Source of the DNA: Nitrospira sp.
Lineage (GTDB): Bacteria > Nitrospirota > Nitrospiria > Nitrospirales > Nitrospiraceae
Length of the DNA stretch: 50,210 nucleotides
Reading direction: 5' to 3'
Assembly (NCBI GenBank): GCA_016873495.1
Contig: VGXC01000024.1
Location: forward strand, 1 to 50,210
Below are positions 1 to 11,379 of the stretch, one piece after another; position 1 is the stretch's first letter, and the number at the start of each line of letters is the position of its first letter. The notes beneath the pieces were generated by a model. The model was not told the origin of the DNA, did no database searches, and saw only the letters and a program-made list of their open reading frames with translations. A program made the translations under genes and the position numbers.

Positions 1-150
1 AAGACCAAACTGCGGCGGTACTACGGCATCCGACGGAGTCATTTTGTCCTCTACCTGAAGGAGATGGAATTTCGGTTCAACCATCGACGCGAGGATTTGC
101 CGCGTCTGATCGAGCGAATCTTGAAAAGGGCTCGTCCAAAACTAGACTAG
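1..150 (+). CDS. IS1595-family transposase, C-terminal fragment cut by the window edge
   Basis: The window opens inside an open frame that ends with TAG at 148-150. Its 49 visible residues contain LYLKEMEFRFNHR, which matches the C-terminal end of the ISXO2-like DDE domain of IS1595-type transposases. Only this end is visible, so the catalytic residues cannot be checked. The gene converges on a truncated TPR gene on the minus strand, and the stop codons overlap (142-150). The element's right end therefore probably lies about 4 bases past the stop, near 154. Confidence 0.75.
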   Translation, partial: KTKLRRYYGIRRSHFVLYLKEMEFRFNHRREDLPRLIERILKRARPKLD

Positions 151-1107
151 CTCCTTGTGCAAATAGTACCCATGGGGATAGTCGCCCGTCAGCCGGCGAC
201 GGTCCAGATAGGCCTGGTCCACGTCCGATGCCTGGGCGTTGCGTTCGACGGCTTCGCGGTACAGGCCGAGCCGCATAAAGATGTGGGCGGGCATGTGGAC
301 CAGGTGTCCGGCGCCGGGCATCAGGCTCGGCAGTCGCTGCGCGCAGGGGAGGGCGCGCTCCGGCTGGGCGGAGGCCTCGACTGCATGAATATAGTAGTGG
401 CAGGCGCCAGGATGGTCCGGATGTTTGGCGATCACCTGCTCCAGCGTCGGGACGATCTCCGCCAGTCCAGGCTTGGGTGTGCTGTCCGCGGTCCAGTAGT
501 CCCAGGGGCTTGTGTCCATAAGTGCTTCGACGAACAGCACGGCGGCGTCCGCATCGTCCGGGAACTGCCGATGGACCTGGCGCATGGCGTCGGCATAGGC
601 CTGGTCCAGCTTTTTCCGGTTGGTCTTCTTATCGAGGGAGTAGCGTGTGGCGAGGGCGTCGATGTACGCCCGTTCCTGCGGGGAGGCCTGGGCCAGTCTG
701 GCCTTGGCCTTGCGGACAGCCTCCACCGCCCGGCGCTCCTGCTGTTTGTCCATCTCGGCGTTGATATTGGGTCCGAGCGCAAGCGCGATGCCCCAATAGG
801 GCATCGCTGCGAGGGGATCCTGGCGCGCCGCTTCCTGAAAGGAGTTGATCGCCTCTTCGTGGTTGAAGCCGTACACCAGCCGGAGCCCTTGGTCGAAGTA
901 CTTCTGCGCCAGGTCGGAGGGGGTCGAGATCGGATGATGCAGGGTGCCGAGGTTGTTGAAGAGCGGGACGGGGGCTTGAGCCTGCGTGAACGCAGCAGAC
1001 GGACTCAGGAGCAGCGCCGCCAGGACTGACAATATGAAAACCCATGACATGGGGCTGGGTACCATTCCCCCTCTCATCCTTGGGCTGAGGCGTGGGGCTC
1101 GCTCCAA
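142..1107 (-). pseudogene. Secreted TPR-repeat protein, 3' end lost to an IS insertion
   Basis: This frame encodes up to 321 residues. An N-terminal hydrophobic stretch (about residues 20-42, ending SAAFTQA) looks like a signal peptide. Helical repeats follow, with a TPR-like unit near residues 68-100 (YFDQGLRLVYGFNHEEAINSF) and the segment HPGACHYYIHAVE, typical of the large 'tetratricopeptide' proteins of about 500-600 residues found in many environmental bacteria. The frame runs into the transposase end: after YYLH the last residues KELV come from IS sequence. About 200 or more C-terminal residues are therefore missing. The likely start is Met11 or Met15; a GAGGGGG run lies just before Met15. 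The substrate and role are unknown. The product is probably non-functional. Confidence 0.7.
155..162. repeat. Putative 8-bp target site of the IS1595-like insertion (TTGTGCAA)
   Basis: TTGTGCAA lies just outside the probable IS end, which reads GGAGCTAGTC inward on the minus strand. IS1595-family elements make 8-bp target duplications. On the minus strand the eight bases encode Leu-His plus AA, so an undisrupted gene could continue as Leu-His-Asn, as related TPR proteins do. The matching copy would be outside the window, so this is an inference. Confidence 0.4.
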
Positions 1108-1260
1108 CGGCGGCTAGGTCTCATCCGTCCGCCCGCTCCCTCTCTTTTCCTTTGAGCGGCGGGTCGGTCTGCCTTCGACTGCGCGCATCAAGCGAGACCC
1201 GTCTGTTGGTGCGCGCTCTGCGAGCACGGCAGGGAGGCCGAGCCACGACACACCCCCCCC

Positions 1261-3987
<2,727 letters not shown>

Positions 3988-4126
3988 AGATGTAACCCGT
4001 TCAGACTAAAGACGATTTTTCCTAGAGCGTTGATCAGTATACAGGAATCACATCCGGTTTCACCAGCAAAAGCGCCGGGCCTCGTCCTTGGGTGGCGACT
4101 TGTGCGCCGCTGGGGCGCCGAGTCCG

Positions 4127-4155
4127 TTGATTTCACGGGCGGCTCCGCTTATAGT
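4127..4155 (+). promoter_or_regulatory. Sigma-70-type promoter for the TPR gene at 4200
   Basis: TTGATT (4127-4132), a 17-base spacer and TATAGT (4150-4155) fit a housekeeping promoter. Transcription would begin near 4162. That excludes the upstream possible ATG at 4158 and supports translation from 4200. Confidence 0.5.
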
Positions 4156-4199
4156 TCGTGAACGTTGTGTGCGGACGTCGACAGGGTGGTGGAGTGGTC

Positions 4200-5003
4200 A
4201 TGATGGGGGAGACAACTGAGAGGCGTGAACGGGACCTGGTGCCGGCGGCGTTTCTGGGGGGCCTACTCCTGGTCTTCTCCTCATCGGTGGTTGCCGAGAC
4301 CCTCAAACCTGACCAGGCCAGGCAGGCCTACGAACAGGGGGTGAAGCTCTATGGGGAGCGGAACTACCCGGCGGCAGTCGAGGCCTTGACGAAAGCCCTG
4401 CAGTTAAACCCGAATCATCCCGGCGCTCTGTATAACCTGGGGCATATTTACGACGGTCAGGGCAAGGGAAAGGATGCCCGCGTCTTGCTGGAGCGCCTCA
4501 CCAAGATCGACCCGACCCATGCGGATGGCTGGTACCTGCTCGGGCGTCTCGCGGAAAAAGAGAACCGGCTGAAAGACGCCATGGATGGCTATCGGATGGC
4601 GATCGCCGCCAAGCCGGACCTGGTGGATGCGCATTACAACCTCGGTTTCGTCTATCTGAGCAAGGAGCGGCGGGAAGAGGCGGCCAAGCAATTCAAAGAG
4701 GTCCTCCGATTGAATCCGGACTATGCCGAAGCGCATATGAATCTCGGCGTGATCTATACGGCCCAGGGCAAATTGGAGGAGGCGGAGAAGGAATACGAGG
4801 CCGCCATCACCCTGAAACCGATGTTGGCCGAGGCCCATTACAACCTGGGGATCTTCTTCGAACTGCACCGCAAGGACGTGGGGAAGGCGCTGGCCCAGTA
4901 CCGGCGGTATCTGGAGTTGGGCGGCACCGACGAGCGGGTCGAGCGCATCATTCATCAACTGGGGAGGAGTCCGGGCGGGGGCAGTCCGGGCGCCGGCAAA
5001 TGA
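4200..5003 (+). CDS. TPR-repeat protein, exported or membrane-anchored
   Basis: A 267-residue protein. After a charged N-terminus a hydrophobic segment (AAFLGGLLLVFSSSVVAE) suggests a signal peptide or anchor. The rest is about six consecutive tetratricopeptide repeats, with units such as PAAVEALTKALQLNPNHPGA, HYNLGFVYLSKERREEAAKQ and HMNLGVIYTAQGKLEEAEKE. Such arrays are protein-binding scaffolds; the partner is unknown. The start at 4200 is chosen because GGAG at 4191-4194 sits five bases before it and a promoter lies just upstream. The gene is monocistronic and divergent from secA. It ends in a Gly/Pro/Ser-rich tail. Confidence 0.85.
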   Translation: MMGETTERRERDLVPAAFLGGLLLVFSSSVVAETLKPDQARQAYEQGVKLYGERNYPAAVEALTKALQLNPNHPGALYNLGHIYDGQGKGKDARVLLERLTKIDPTHADGWYLLGRLAEKENRLKDAMDGYRMAIAAKPDLVDAHYNLGFVYLSKERREEAAKQFKEVLRLNPDYAEAHMNLGVIYTAQGKLEEAEKEYEAAITLKPMLAEAHYNLGIFFELHRKDVGKALAQYRRYLELGGTDERVERIIHQLGRSPGGGSPGAGK

Positions 5004-5052
5004 CGGCGATAAGACGGTGGAAAAGAAATATGGACGCCCGATCGCTAAACAA

Positions 5053-5081
5053 TTGACGTAAGGCACCGGCTTGAGTATGAT
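5053..5081 (+). promoter_or_regulatory. Sigma-70-type promoter at the head of the metal-handling block
   Basis: TTGACG (5053-5058), a 17-base spacer and TATGAT (5076-5081) closely match the housekeeping consensus. The predicted transcript start, near 5088, leaves a leader of about 23 bases before the ATG at 5111. Confidence 0.6.
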
Positions 5082-5110
5082 TGCGGGCCAGCAATCGGTG
5101 AATCGCTGAG

Positions 5111-5425
5111 ATGACACACAGAAGGCTCTCCACAAGGGTGTTGGCTTGCACGTTGGCCGTCGGCCTGCTGCTGTTGCTCGGCGGCACCACCGGCAGCGCC
5201 TTTGCCCACGAGATTCAGCATGCGGGACGCCACTCGGCCGGCATGCACAGCCAGGGCATTTGCGCTTGGATGTGCGCCGCCGGTAACGCCTTGGACGGCG
5301 TGAATGTGCCCCTGCAGGTTCAGGCGCCACACGTCGAAACGCTCGGTCTCCCTGCCGCGCCCGTTCCCGGCGTGAGCGTCCAGCATACATCCGCATCCCG
5401 CGCTCCTCCTTCTCGCTCCATCTAA
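5111..5425 (+). CDS. Small membrane/secreted protein with HS-x-C-A-W-x-C motif (copy 1 of 3)
   Basis: This is a 104-residue protein of unknown function. It has a signal peptide or N-terminal membrane helix (about residues 9-32). A short His-containing segment (HEIQHAGRHSAGMHSQGICAWMCAAG) and a C-terminal SRAPPS follow. The motif H-S-x(0-2)-[LI]-C-[AV]-W-x-C and the RAPP tail recur in the genes at 8551 and 11926, so the three are paralogues. The general plan (exported, His and Cys residues, RAPP-type C-terminus) recalls DUF2946 proteins often found near TonB systems, but I cannot confirm membership. It is first in a plus-strand series followed by tonB. A metal-binding role is an inference from its residues and neighbours. 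Confidence 0.65.
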   Translation: MTHRRLSTRVLACTLAVGLLLLLGGTTGSAFAHEIQHAGRHSAGMHSQGICAWMCAAGNALDGVNVPLQVQAPHVETLGLPAAPVPGVSVQHTSASRAPPSRSI

Positions 5426-5596
5426 ATCCATAAGCGACTACGGCGTGTTTTCCCTCAGTGAGCGGCCCGCGCCCTCAGCTGAGTGAAGCAGGCATCCCAT
5501 CCGGGTGTCGATCGCCAGGTCGAAGACCGTAAACCGTAAGACCCGTGCCGGCTTACGGAGGTCAAATCAGCCAGTTAGAGATGGAGATGCGAAGCG

Positions 5597-6625
5597 ATGA
5601 ATCAAGTTGCCATCCACCCCCCCGGTGACGCTCAGCACTATGCACGGAGTTGGGGCCTGTCCCTGCTCATTCATGGACTGGCAATCGGACTTGCCGTGAC
5701 CATTCTTGGCGATTTGAAGCTGACCCCCAAACCTGAGCCGTTCAAGTGGACCGTGGCGATGATCGAACCGCCGCCGCGACCGGCCGTCCAGCCGGCCGAC
5801 TCCCAGCCGAAGCCGGCGCAACCGGCCAAGCAGGCTCCGGCGCCAAAACCGGTCGAACGGCAGACGACGATCGTCCAGGCCGTGCTGACGCCGCAACCCA
5901 CACCGACTCCGGTGATCCAGCGACAGGAACCGGTCCAGCCGGTCGTCGAAAGAAAGCCGGAACCGGAACTCAAGCCCGAGATCAAGCCGGAGGTTCCTCC
6001 GCCGATGCCGATGGTGGCCAAGCCGGTGGAGCCGATGGAACCGCTGATCCAACACCCGACCCATAACATCAGCACGCAGTCAGCCGAATCCCATACACCG
6101 CCTGTCGAGCCGGCCACGATGCCTGCGCCGGTTGCTCCGTCGCATCCGGCTCCGCCAGCTCCAATGGTCGCCGGCGTGGCGCCCAGCGCGCCGGTCGAAG
6201 CGGCGCCGCCGGCTTCTGCGCATCAAGCTGTCCAGGAGTCCGCCAAGGAGCAGCCTGCCGAGTCGTCGCCTGCGCCGGTTCAAGAGGCCGCCGTTCACCC
6301 TGCGCCGGCTCACTCCGGTGCAGGCCATGCGGCGAAAGCCGATTATGGTTGGCTGGGGAAAGTCTTGTGGGACCGTGTGGCCAATCTGAAACGCTATCCC
6401 CATCTGGCCCGCGCCCGACATCTGGAGGGGCGGGTGGTGGTCCGGGCGGTGATCCGGGAGGACGGCCACCTGACCAAGGTGGACGTGGCGGAAAGCTCCG
6501 GCCATGAAATTCTGGACATGGACGCCATCGAAATCATCAAGCGGGCCTGCCCGCTGCACCTCAGACAACCGCTGGGCCGGCCGGAAGTCGTGGTGCAGGT
6601 GCCGATCAGTTACAAGCTTCAGTAA
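5597..6625 (+). CDS. tonB: TonB energy-transducing protein
   Basis: TonB spans the periplasm and passes the energy of the inner-membrane proton gradient to outer-membrane receptors. The 342-residue product has an N-terminal membrane anchor (about residues 20-40, LSLLIHGLAIGLAVTIL). A long Pro/Lys/Glu/Ala-rich linker of about 200 residues follows. The C-terminal TonB fold (about residues 255-342) includes YPHLARARHLEGRVVVRAVI and VDVAESSGHEILDMDAIEIIKRA. No exbB or exbD is nearby, so it must borrow an ExbBD pair encoded elsewhere. Its place between a small His/Cys protein and a receptor operon suggests a dedicated TonB. The unusually long linker and the C-terminal domain are both intact. Confidence 0.93.
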   Translation: MNQVAIHPPGDAQHYARSWGLSLLIHGLAIGLAVTILGDLKLTPKPEPFKWTVAMIEPPPRPAVQPADSQPKPAQPAKQAPAPKPVERQTTIVQAVLTPQPTPTPVIQRQEPVQPVVERKPEPELKPEIKPEVPPPMPMVAKPVEPMEPLIQHPTHNISTQSAESHTPPVEPATMPAPVAPSHPAPPAPMVAGVAPSAPVEAAPPASAHQAVQESAKEQPAESSPAPVQEAAVHPAPAHSGAGHAAKADYGWLGKVLWDRVANLKRYPHLARARHLEGRVVVRAVIREDGHLTKVDVAESSGHEILDMDAIEIIKRACPLHLRQPLGRPEVVVQVPISYKLQ

Positions 6626-6653
6626 TCGCTGTGGGAATGATCGAGAGCCGGCG

Positions 6654-7949
6654 ATGAGAACATCGATGATGCGGGGCATATCGGCAGGGCTGGGCCTTCT
6701 GCTGGTGGCTGGCACAAGCTGGTCCATGGCGGAAGAGCCAGGTTCCACACCGGCCGGCATGGTCCTGGGGCCCAAGCAGACGATCGAGCACCAGGCCAAG
6801 AGCCTCACGGCGCCGTCGGTGCAGGTGGATGCGCGTGGCACGATCCATCTGGCCTGGATGCAGGAAGACAAGCAGGAAGGAAAAGAGGTCCGCTCGGTGC
6901 GGTATGCCCGAGGCCAGGCGGGCGGCCCCCTGGGGACGTCGGTCGTCGTCAACCGGCCGGAGGAATCGCCGTACGGGAGGCAGGAAGCCCCGGCCCTCGC
7001 GGTCAACGGCGATGAGGTCTTCATTACTTGGGCGTTGACGCATCCGAAGATCAGCCCAGACAAGCCCTTCAGCAGTGAGTTGCGGTTGAGCCGGTCCGCC
7101 GACGGGGGGCAAACATTTCTGCCCTCGGTGCTGGTCAATGACGACAATCAGGTGATGACCCACAGTTTCGATTCGCTCCACCTCGGGCACGACGGTATCC
7201 TGCACATCGCCTGGATCGACGGCCGGGAAGGCAAGAAGGACCCCGGCACCTTTGTCGCCCGCTCCTCCGATCAGGGACACACAGTCACGAAGAATCTGAA
7301 ACTCGACGACAATACCTGCGTCTGTTGCCGGACTTCCATGGCGACCGGCCCGGACGGGACGCTTTACGTGGCCTGGCGCAAGATCATGGACGGGGGCGTG
7401 AGGGAGACCGTGGTGGCCCGGTCCACCGACGGAGGGCAGACGTTTTCACCGCCGGTCGTTGTGGGGAACGACCGGTGGGTCTACCTCGGCTGCCCGCATC
7501 GGCCCGCGTCGATCGGAGTGGACCGTCAGGGCCGGCTCTACGTCGCTTGGTATACCGAGGGCGAGGACGAGACGCCCGCAGTCTATGTGGCCATGTCGGA
7601 CGACCAGGGCCGGACCTTCGCTCCCAAGCGGGCGTTGAACGTGTCCAAAGGCACCTTCCCCGACCATCCTCAGATGGCGGTGGACGGAGCCGGCCGCATC
7701 GTGGCCGTCTGGGAGGAGCAGTCACCCGTAAGACGGGAAGTGGTGGTGAGCTATTCCCTGGATCGCGGACGGACCTTCAGCCGTCCTCAAAAACTAAACG
7801 ACAAGAAGGGACAAAGCCCGACCGTTTCGATGAACGAACAGGGCTTTGCAGCCCTGGCCTGGATGGAACATGCAATGACCGGGCACAAGATGATCCTGCA
7901 GACGCTGCAATTGCCGGATGGCCGGGTGACACAACAGCGGTCGAACTGA
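6654..7949 (+). CDS. Exported sialidase-like beta-propeller (BNR/Asp-box) protein
   Basis: A 431-residue protein with a signal peptide (about residues 1-24, ending SWSMAEE). At least five Asp-box motifs of the form S-x-D-x-G-x-T-[FV] are present: SADGGQTF, SSDQGHTV, STDGGQTF, SDDQGRTF and SLDRGRTF. They indicate a six-bladed sialidase-type propeller. A true sialidase role is unlikely because its context is metal and redox genes. A tight cysteine cluster, TCVCCRTS (genomic 7316-7339), sits in the middle of the propeller. It could bind metal or be a substrate of the thioredoxin-like protein encoded immediately downstream. The start at 6654 follows GAGAG; upstream in-frame residues belong to the tonB shadow frame. 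Confidence 0.8.
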   Translation: MRTSMMRGISAGLGLLLVAGTSWSMAEEPGSTPAGMVLGPKQTIEHQAKSLTAPSVQVDARGTIHLAWMQEDKQEGKEVRSVRYARGQAGGPLGTSVVVNRPEESPYGRQEAPALAVNGDEVFITWALTHPKISPDKPFSSELRLSRSADGGQTFLPSVLVNDDNQVMTHSFDSLHLGHDGILHIAWIDGREGKKDPGTFVARSSDQGHTVTKNLKLDDNTCVCCRTSMATGPDGTLYVAWRKIMDGGVRETVVARSTDGGQTFSPPVVVGNDRWVYLGCPHRPASIGVDRQGRLYVAWYTEGEDETPAVYVAMSDDQGRTFAPKRALNVSKGTFPDHPQMAVDGAGRIVAVWEEQSPVRREVVVSYSLDRGRTFSRPQKLNDKKGQSPTVSMNEQGFAALAWMEHAMTGHKMILQTLQLPDGRVTQQRSN

Positions 7950-7951
7950 CG

Positions 7952-8554
7952 ATGCAGGGACGAAGCAACCAGAGACCCGCGATCGGATTCCCCGGAAACG
8001 CCGGCGCGGCTCGTTGGATTGGGCTCGCGGCTGGCCTGCTTGTCTGCGCGTTCGGCGCCGCAGGGTTGTCGGCAGGCGAGACGGTGACGGACCCTATGGC
8101 GGCGCTGAAGATCAGCCGGATGGGCGCAGGCAACGACATGCCGGCCTTCGCCCTGGAGACGCTGGACGGTCGCACGGTGGCCTCCGCGGATTTGAAGGGG
8201 AAAGTCGTGCTTCTCAACTTTTGGGCGACCTGGTGCGGGCCCTGCAAGGATGAAATGCCCTCGCTGGAACGGCTCCGGAAGCAATTCGATCCCGCCGACG
8301 TGGTGCTCTTGTCCGTCACCACTGATCACCAGCGCGAGGGCATCCAGGCGTTCATGAAGCACCTGGGGCTGGCCTTGCCGGTGCTGCTCGACGAAGATCA
8401 GGAGGTGTCCGGCTCCTTCATGGTGCGCGGCTTGCCGACGACGTTCCTGGTCGGCAAGGACGGCAAACTGGCCGGGCGGGCGGTCGGACCGAGGGCCTGG
8501 GACAGTCCCGAGGCGGTCGCGCTGCTTCGGGGTCTCAAGGGGGTCGCCCGGTGA
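7952..8554 (+). CDS. TlpA/ResA-type periplasmic thioredoxin
   Basis: A 200-residue exported thiol-disulfide oxidoreductase. An N-terminal membrane segment (about residues 25-45) precedes a TlpA-like thioredoxin fold with FWATWCGPCKDEMPSL. The active-site cysteines are about Cys95 and Cys98, and the cis-Pro lies in RGLPTTFLVG. Such proteins reduce cysteine pairs in cytochrome c maturation or copper-site assembly. The gene starts two bases after the propeller gene ends, and its stop overlaps the GTG of the next gene by four bases (GTGA). Translational coupling is therefore likely, and all three products probably act together. The CVCC cluster of the propeller and the C-x-W-x-C of the small protein are attractive targets, but this is inference. 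Confidence 0.9.
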   Translation: MQGRSNQRPAIGFPGNAGAARWIGLAAGLLVCAFGAAGLSAGETVTDPMAALKISRMGAGNDMPAFALETLDGRTVASADLKGKVVLLNFWATWCGPCKDEMPSLERLRKQFDPADVVLLSVTTDHQREGIQAFMKHLGLALPVLLDEDQEVSGSFMVRGLPTTFLVGKDGKLAGRAVGPRAWDSPEAVALLRGLKGVAR

Positions 8555-8886
8555 TCCGTCTCGTCCAACAGAGCGCCAGGCCGGTCGCGCTCGCGCTGGT
8601 CCTTCTCTATCTGGTCCTCGGGGTCGCCGCCTCGGCTTGCCTCTTCGATCCGTCCGCCTCGACGCCATCGAGCCAGCACCAACACCATCGGCACCATCAG
8701 GGCAGCGGTCCCGTCCATTCCACCCTCTGTGCCTGGGCCTGCCAGGTCAATCCCGCGCAAGGTTTGATTTCCGCCGCGCCTCAGATGGCGTCGCAACTCA
8801 TGGCGACGTTCTTCTTGCTTGCCCTCTCGTCGCTTCCGGTGATCCGCCACGGATCGTCCCTCCGCTCCCGCGCTCCGCCCCGCTGA
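8551..8886 (+). CDS. Small membrane protein with HSTLCAWAC motif (copy 2 of 3)
   Basis: A 111-residue protein starting at GTG 8551, overlapping the tlpA-like stop by four bases. It has an N-terminal hydrophobic helix ending in ASACLF, which is possibly a weak lipobox. A His-rich stretch (QHQHHRHHQ), the motif HSTLCAWACQ, a second hydrophobic helix (MATFFLLALSSLPVI) and a C-terminal SRAPPR follow. The layout is helix, periplasmic His/Cys loop, helix. It is clearly paralogous to the genes at 5111 and 11926 (CLF, HST-C-W-C and RAPPR shared). The residues suggest binding of a soft metal such as copper in the periplasm. The position directly after TlpA and before the receptor implies a role in the same transport step. 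Confidence 0.7.
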   Translation: MIRLVQQSARPVALALVLLYLVLGVAASACLFDPSASTPSSQHQHHRHHQGSGPVHSTLCAWACQVNPAQGLISAAPQMASQLMATFFLLALSSLPVIRHGSSLRSRAPPR

Positions 8887-9016
8887 TCTCCTCGCACAGT
8901 CGCATCGTTTCAGTTGACGCATGACGGAGTCCCGCGTTTGCCGCCTTGTGGCGGGAACGGGCGCGCCGGCTCATGCACGGGGTTCATCTATCTATTCTGT
9001 TCGAAGGAGTATCGTG

Positions 9017-11368
9017 ATGGCGTGGAATCGGATCCGGCAACAATGCGGCGTAGCAACTTGTACCCGGAGCCTGGCGCTGGCCCTGTTCCTGTTGGGCATG
9101 AGCCCCGGGGCGCAGATTTTCGCGCAGGAACCGACCGCACAGAGCGGGTCGGCGGCCGAGCCCTCGGAGCGGGAAAAACACCTGAGAAAAGAGCTTCAGA
9201 AGATTCTGGAGGAGTTGGATCAGCTCCAGCAAGCCAAGCCGGAGGACGACCATCGGACGCCGGAAGGCACCAGCATCATTAAAAGTAAGGTGGAACCGGA
9301 AACACCTGGCGTGGCGCCTGAATTGGAACTGACGGATATGAGCATCATCAGTAATCGCGCTCAAAAGCATCCGGAGGGTATATCGCTCTCAGCAACCCCT
9401 CGGTCCGAATACGACTCCCAACCGACGAGACAGATGCGAGAGTCCTTGGAATCGCTGCCCGGCGTGATCGTCCGGCAAGCGAACGGGCCTCGGGACTTCA
9501 GCATCTCGATTCGCGGCTCAGGGGTCAAGACTACGTTCGCGATCAGGGATATCAAAATGTATGAAGACGGAATCGGCCAAACCCAATCCGACGGCTTGAG
9601 CCGGATGGACTTGCACGATCCCTGGTTTATGGAGAGTGTGGAGGTCACCCGAGGCGCCTCCTCTTCGCTGTACGACAACTATGCCATCGGCGGGATGGTG
9701 CAATTCAAAACCCGACGGGGCCGCGACATCGACGGCGCTGAATCGTTCTTCAGCGCCGGCTCGTACGGCTATCAGAAGTATGCCTTTGCCGCCGGGCAGC
9801 AGACCGCGAACGTCGATATCGCCATGTTCGCCAGCCAGGTGGCCGAGGACGGCTATATCAGCCACAGCGGGTATAACACCCAAACCCTCAACTTCAACGT
9901 TCGCTTCAAAGTCGACGACAAGCAGAACTTCTACTTCAAGGCGCTCTCGAATTGGCTCGACGCGCAGGTGCCGACCCGGTTGACGCTCTCGCAGTTTGCG
10001 AACAATCCCCGGCAGGCCGGCGGCACCGGCTGCACCACCAGTTTTTGCAACAATGCCTTGCTCTTGGCGCAGCGGCGGCTGGACCGACGCACGATCATCG
10101 GCGGCCTCTACGAGCGGCAGATCGACGCCAATACCGTCCTGACGATGGAAGGCGATTACGATGTCAAGGATATCAATCAGACGTTCTCGCAAATTGGCGA
10201 CGCCGTTAACCCAAACTGGAAGCATTACACCGATCTGCGGCACGACGGGCGCCTGGCAGACATGCCGCTCAAAAGCTACCTTGGGTTTTTCGTGAACAAC
10301 ATGGAGCAAGAGTCACAGACCTTTGCCAATTCCATCAACGGCACCGGCACGCGCGGCGTCCTCGTGCAAAATAGCCGCGGCACGATTCGGAATATCGGCG
10401 GACGTTTCCGAGAAGAACTGGAATTTGCGCCGAAATGGATTTGGGCAGCCGGGTTGGGGTATGAGCAATCCATCGTGAGCGTCCAGACGATCGGCTATAC
10501 GTCGGGCGCCGTCAATACCCGGGCGAATGTCAGCCGCACCTATGACAACTGGGCGCCGGAGATGTCCCTCACCTGGAATCCGGCCGAAGGCTATAAACAC
10601 TGGGTGCGGGCGTCCACGGCTTATGGGATACCCGGATTCGGCAACCTGACCACCAACCGCTTCACCGGGCTGGCCGGCACGAACTTCGATCTCAAACCGC
10701 AGAAAAACCTGAACCTCGAAATCGGCACCAACTCGAAACTTACCAAGGATTTCTCGATCCAACTCGTCGGGTATTGGATTTTCTTCAAGAACGAAATCAT
10801 CCAGCAAGTCGTTTCGGACACGGGCGGGACGGCGTCGATCAACGCCGATGGATCGGAATATCGAGGCATCGAGCTCAGCTACGACTGGCGACCCTGGGCC
10901 GGGTGGCGATTCTCGGGCGCCTATACGCACGTGACCGGCACATACACTAATTTCACGGACACGTTTTTGGTCGGTGGCAAGGCGACGAATTTTGTGAGAA
11001 ACGGGAATCAGGTCCCCAACGTGGCGCGGGATGTGCTGAATTTCAAGGAAGCGTATGACGACCCGGCGGGATGGGGAGGCTGGTTCGAGACGAGCTACTG
11101 GAACAGCTATTATCTCAACAACGCCAATACGGTCGGCGCGCCGGCCTACTGGCTGATGAATGCCAACCTGCACAAGAATTTCGAGTTCGGAAGCAACCCC
11201 TATTATGTTCGCTTTGCCAAGTTCTACGTCCAGGTGGACAACATTGTCGACAAGACGTATGTCGCGTCCGGCAACGTGGTGGCGGACAGCACGGCGGATG
11301 CGAACAAGACGTTGTTCTTCGCCGGCTATGGGCGGGCCGTCTACGCCGGTCTGACACTGGGCTTTTGA
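9017..11368 (+). CDS. TonB-dependent outer-membrane receptor, probably for a metal or metal chelate
   Basis: A 783-residue receptor. The signal peptide ends near GAQIFAQ. A short coiled-coil segment rich in Lys/Glu/Leu (about residues 54-78), unusual for receptors, precedes the plug domain. Plug motifs are RESLESLPGVIVRQ, ISIRGSG and VEVTRGASSSLYDNYAIGG. The 22-strand barrel ends in the usual aromatic residue (AGLTLGF). The start at 9017 has AGGAG upstream. It follows the propeller/TlpA/small-protein cluster and is trailed by a truncated copy of its own N-terminal part. No substrate can be read from the sequence; the His/Cys-rich neighbours favour a metal such as copper. Confidence 0.9.
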   Translation: MAWNRIRQQCGVATCTRSLALALFLLGMSPGAQIFAQEPTAQSGSAAEPSEREKHLRKELQKILEELDQLQQAKPEDDHRTPEGTSIIKSKVEPETPGVAPELELTDMSIISNRAQKHPEGISLSATPRSEYDSQPTRQMRESLESLPGVIVRQANGPRDFSISIRGSGVKTTFAIRDIKMYEDGIGQTQSDGLSRMDLHDPWFMESVEVTRGASSSLYDNYAIGGMVQFKTRRGRDIDGAESFFSAGSYGYQKYAFAAGQQTANVDIAMFASQVAEDGYISHSGYNTQTLNFNVRFKVDDKQNFYFKALSNWLDAQVPTRLTLSQFANNPRQAGGTGCTTSFCNNALLLAQRRLDRRTIIGGLYERQIDANTVLTMEGDYDVKDINQTFSQIGDAVNPNWKHYTDLRHDGRLADMPLKSYLGFFVNNMEQESQTFANSINGTGTRGVLVQNSRGTIRNIGGRFREELEFAPKWIWAAGLGYEQSIVSVQTIGYTSGAVNTRANVSRTYDNWAPEMSLTWNPAEGYKHWVRASTAYGIPGFGNLTTNRFTGLAGTNFDLKPQKNLNLEIGTNSKLTKDFSIQLVGYWIFFKNEIIQQVVSDTGGTASINADGSEYRGIELSYDWRPWAGWRFSGAYTHVTGTYTNFTDTFLVGGKATNFVRNGNQVPNVARDVLNFKEAYDDPAGWGGWFETSYWNSYYLNNANTVGAPAYWLMNANLHKNFEFGSNPYYVRFAKFYVQVDNIVDKTYVASGNVVADSTADANKTLFFAGYGRAVYAGLTLGF

Positions 11369-11379
11369 CGGAGGGAACG

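Noticed and set aside
5671-6117. Antisense frames opposite the tonB linker
   Set aside because: They come from the repetitive Pro/Lys/Ala codons of the TonB linker and are low-complexity Gly/Ser/Arg strings.
6654-7949. Calling the propeller protein a sialidase
   Set aside because: Asp boxes occur in many propellers, catalytic sialidase residues cannot be recognised, and the neighbours point to metal and redox work.
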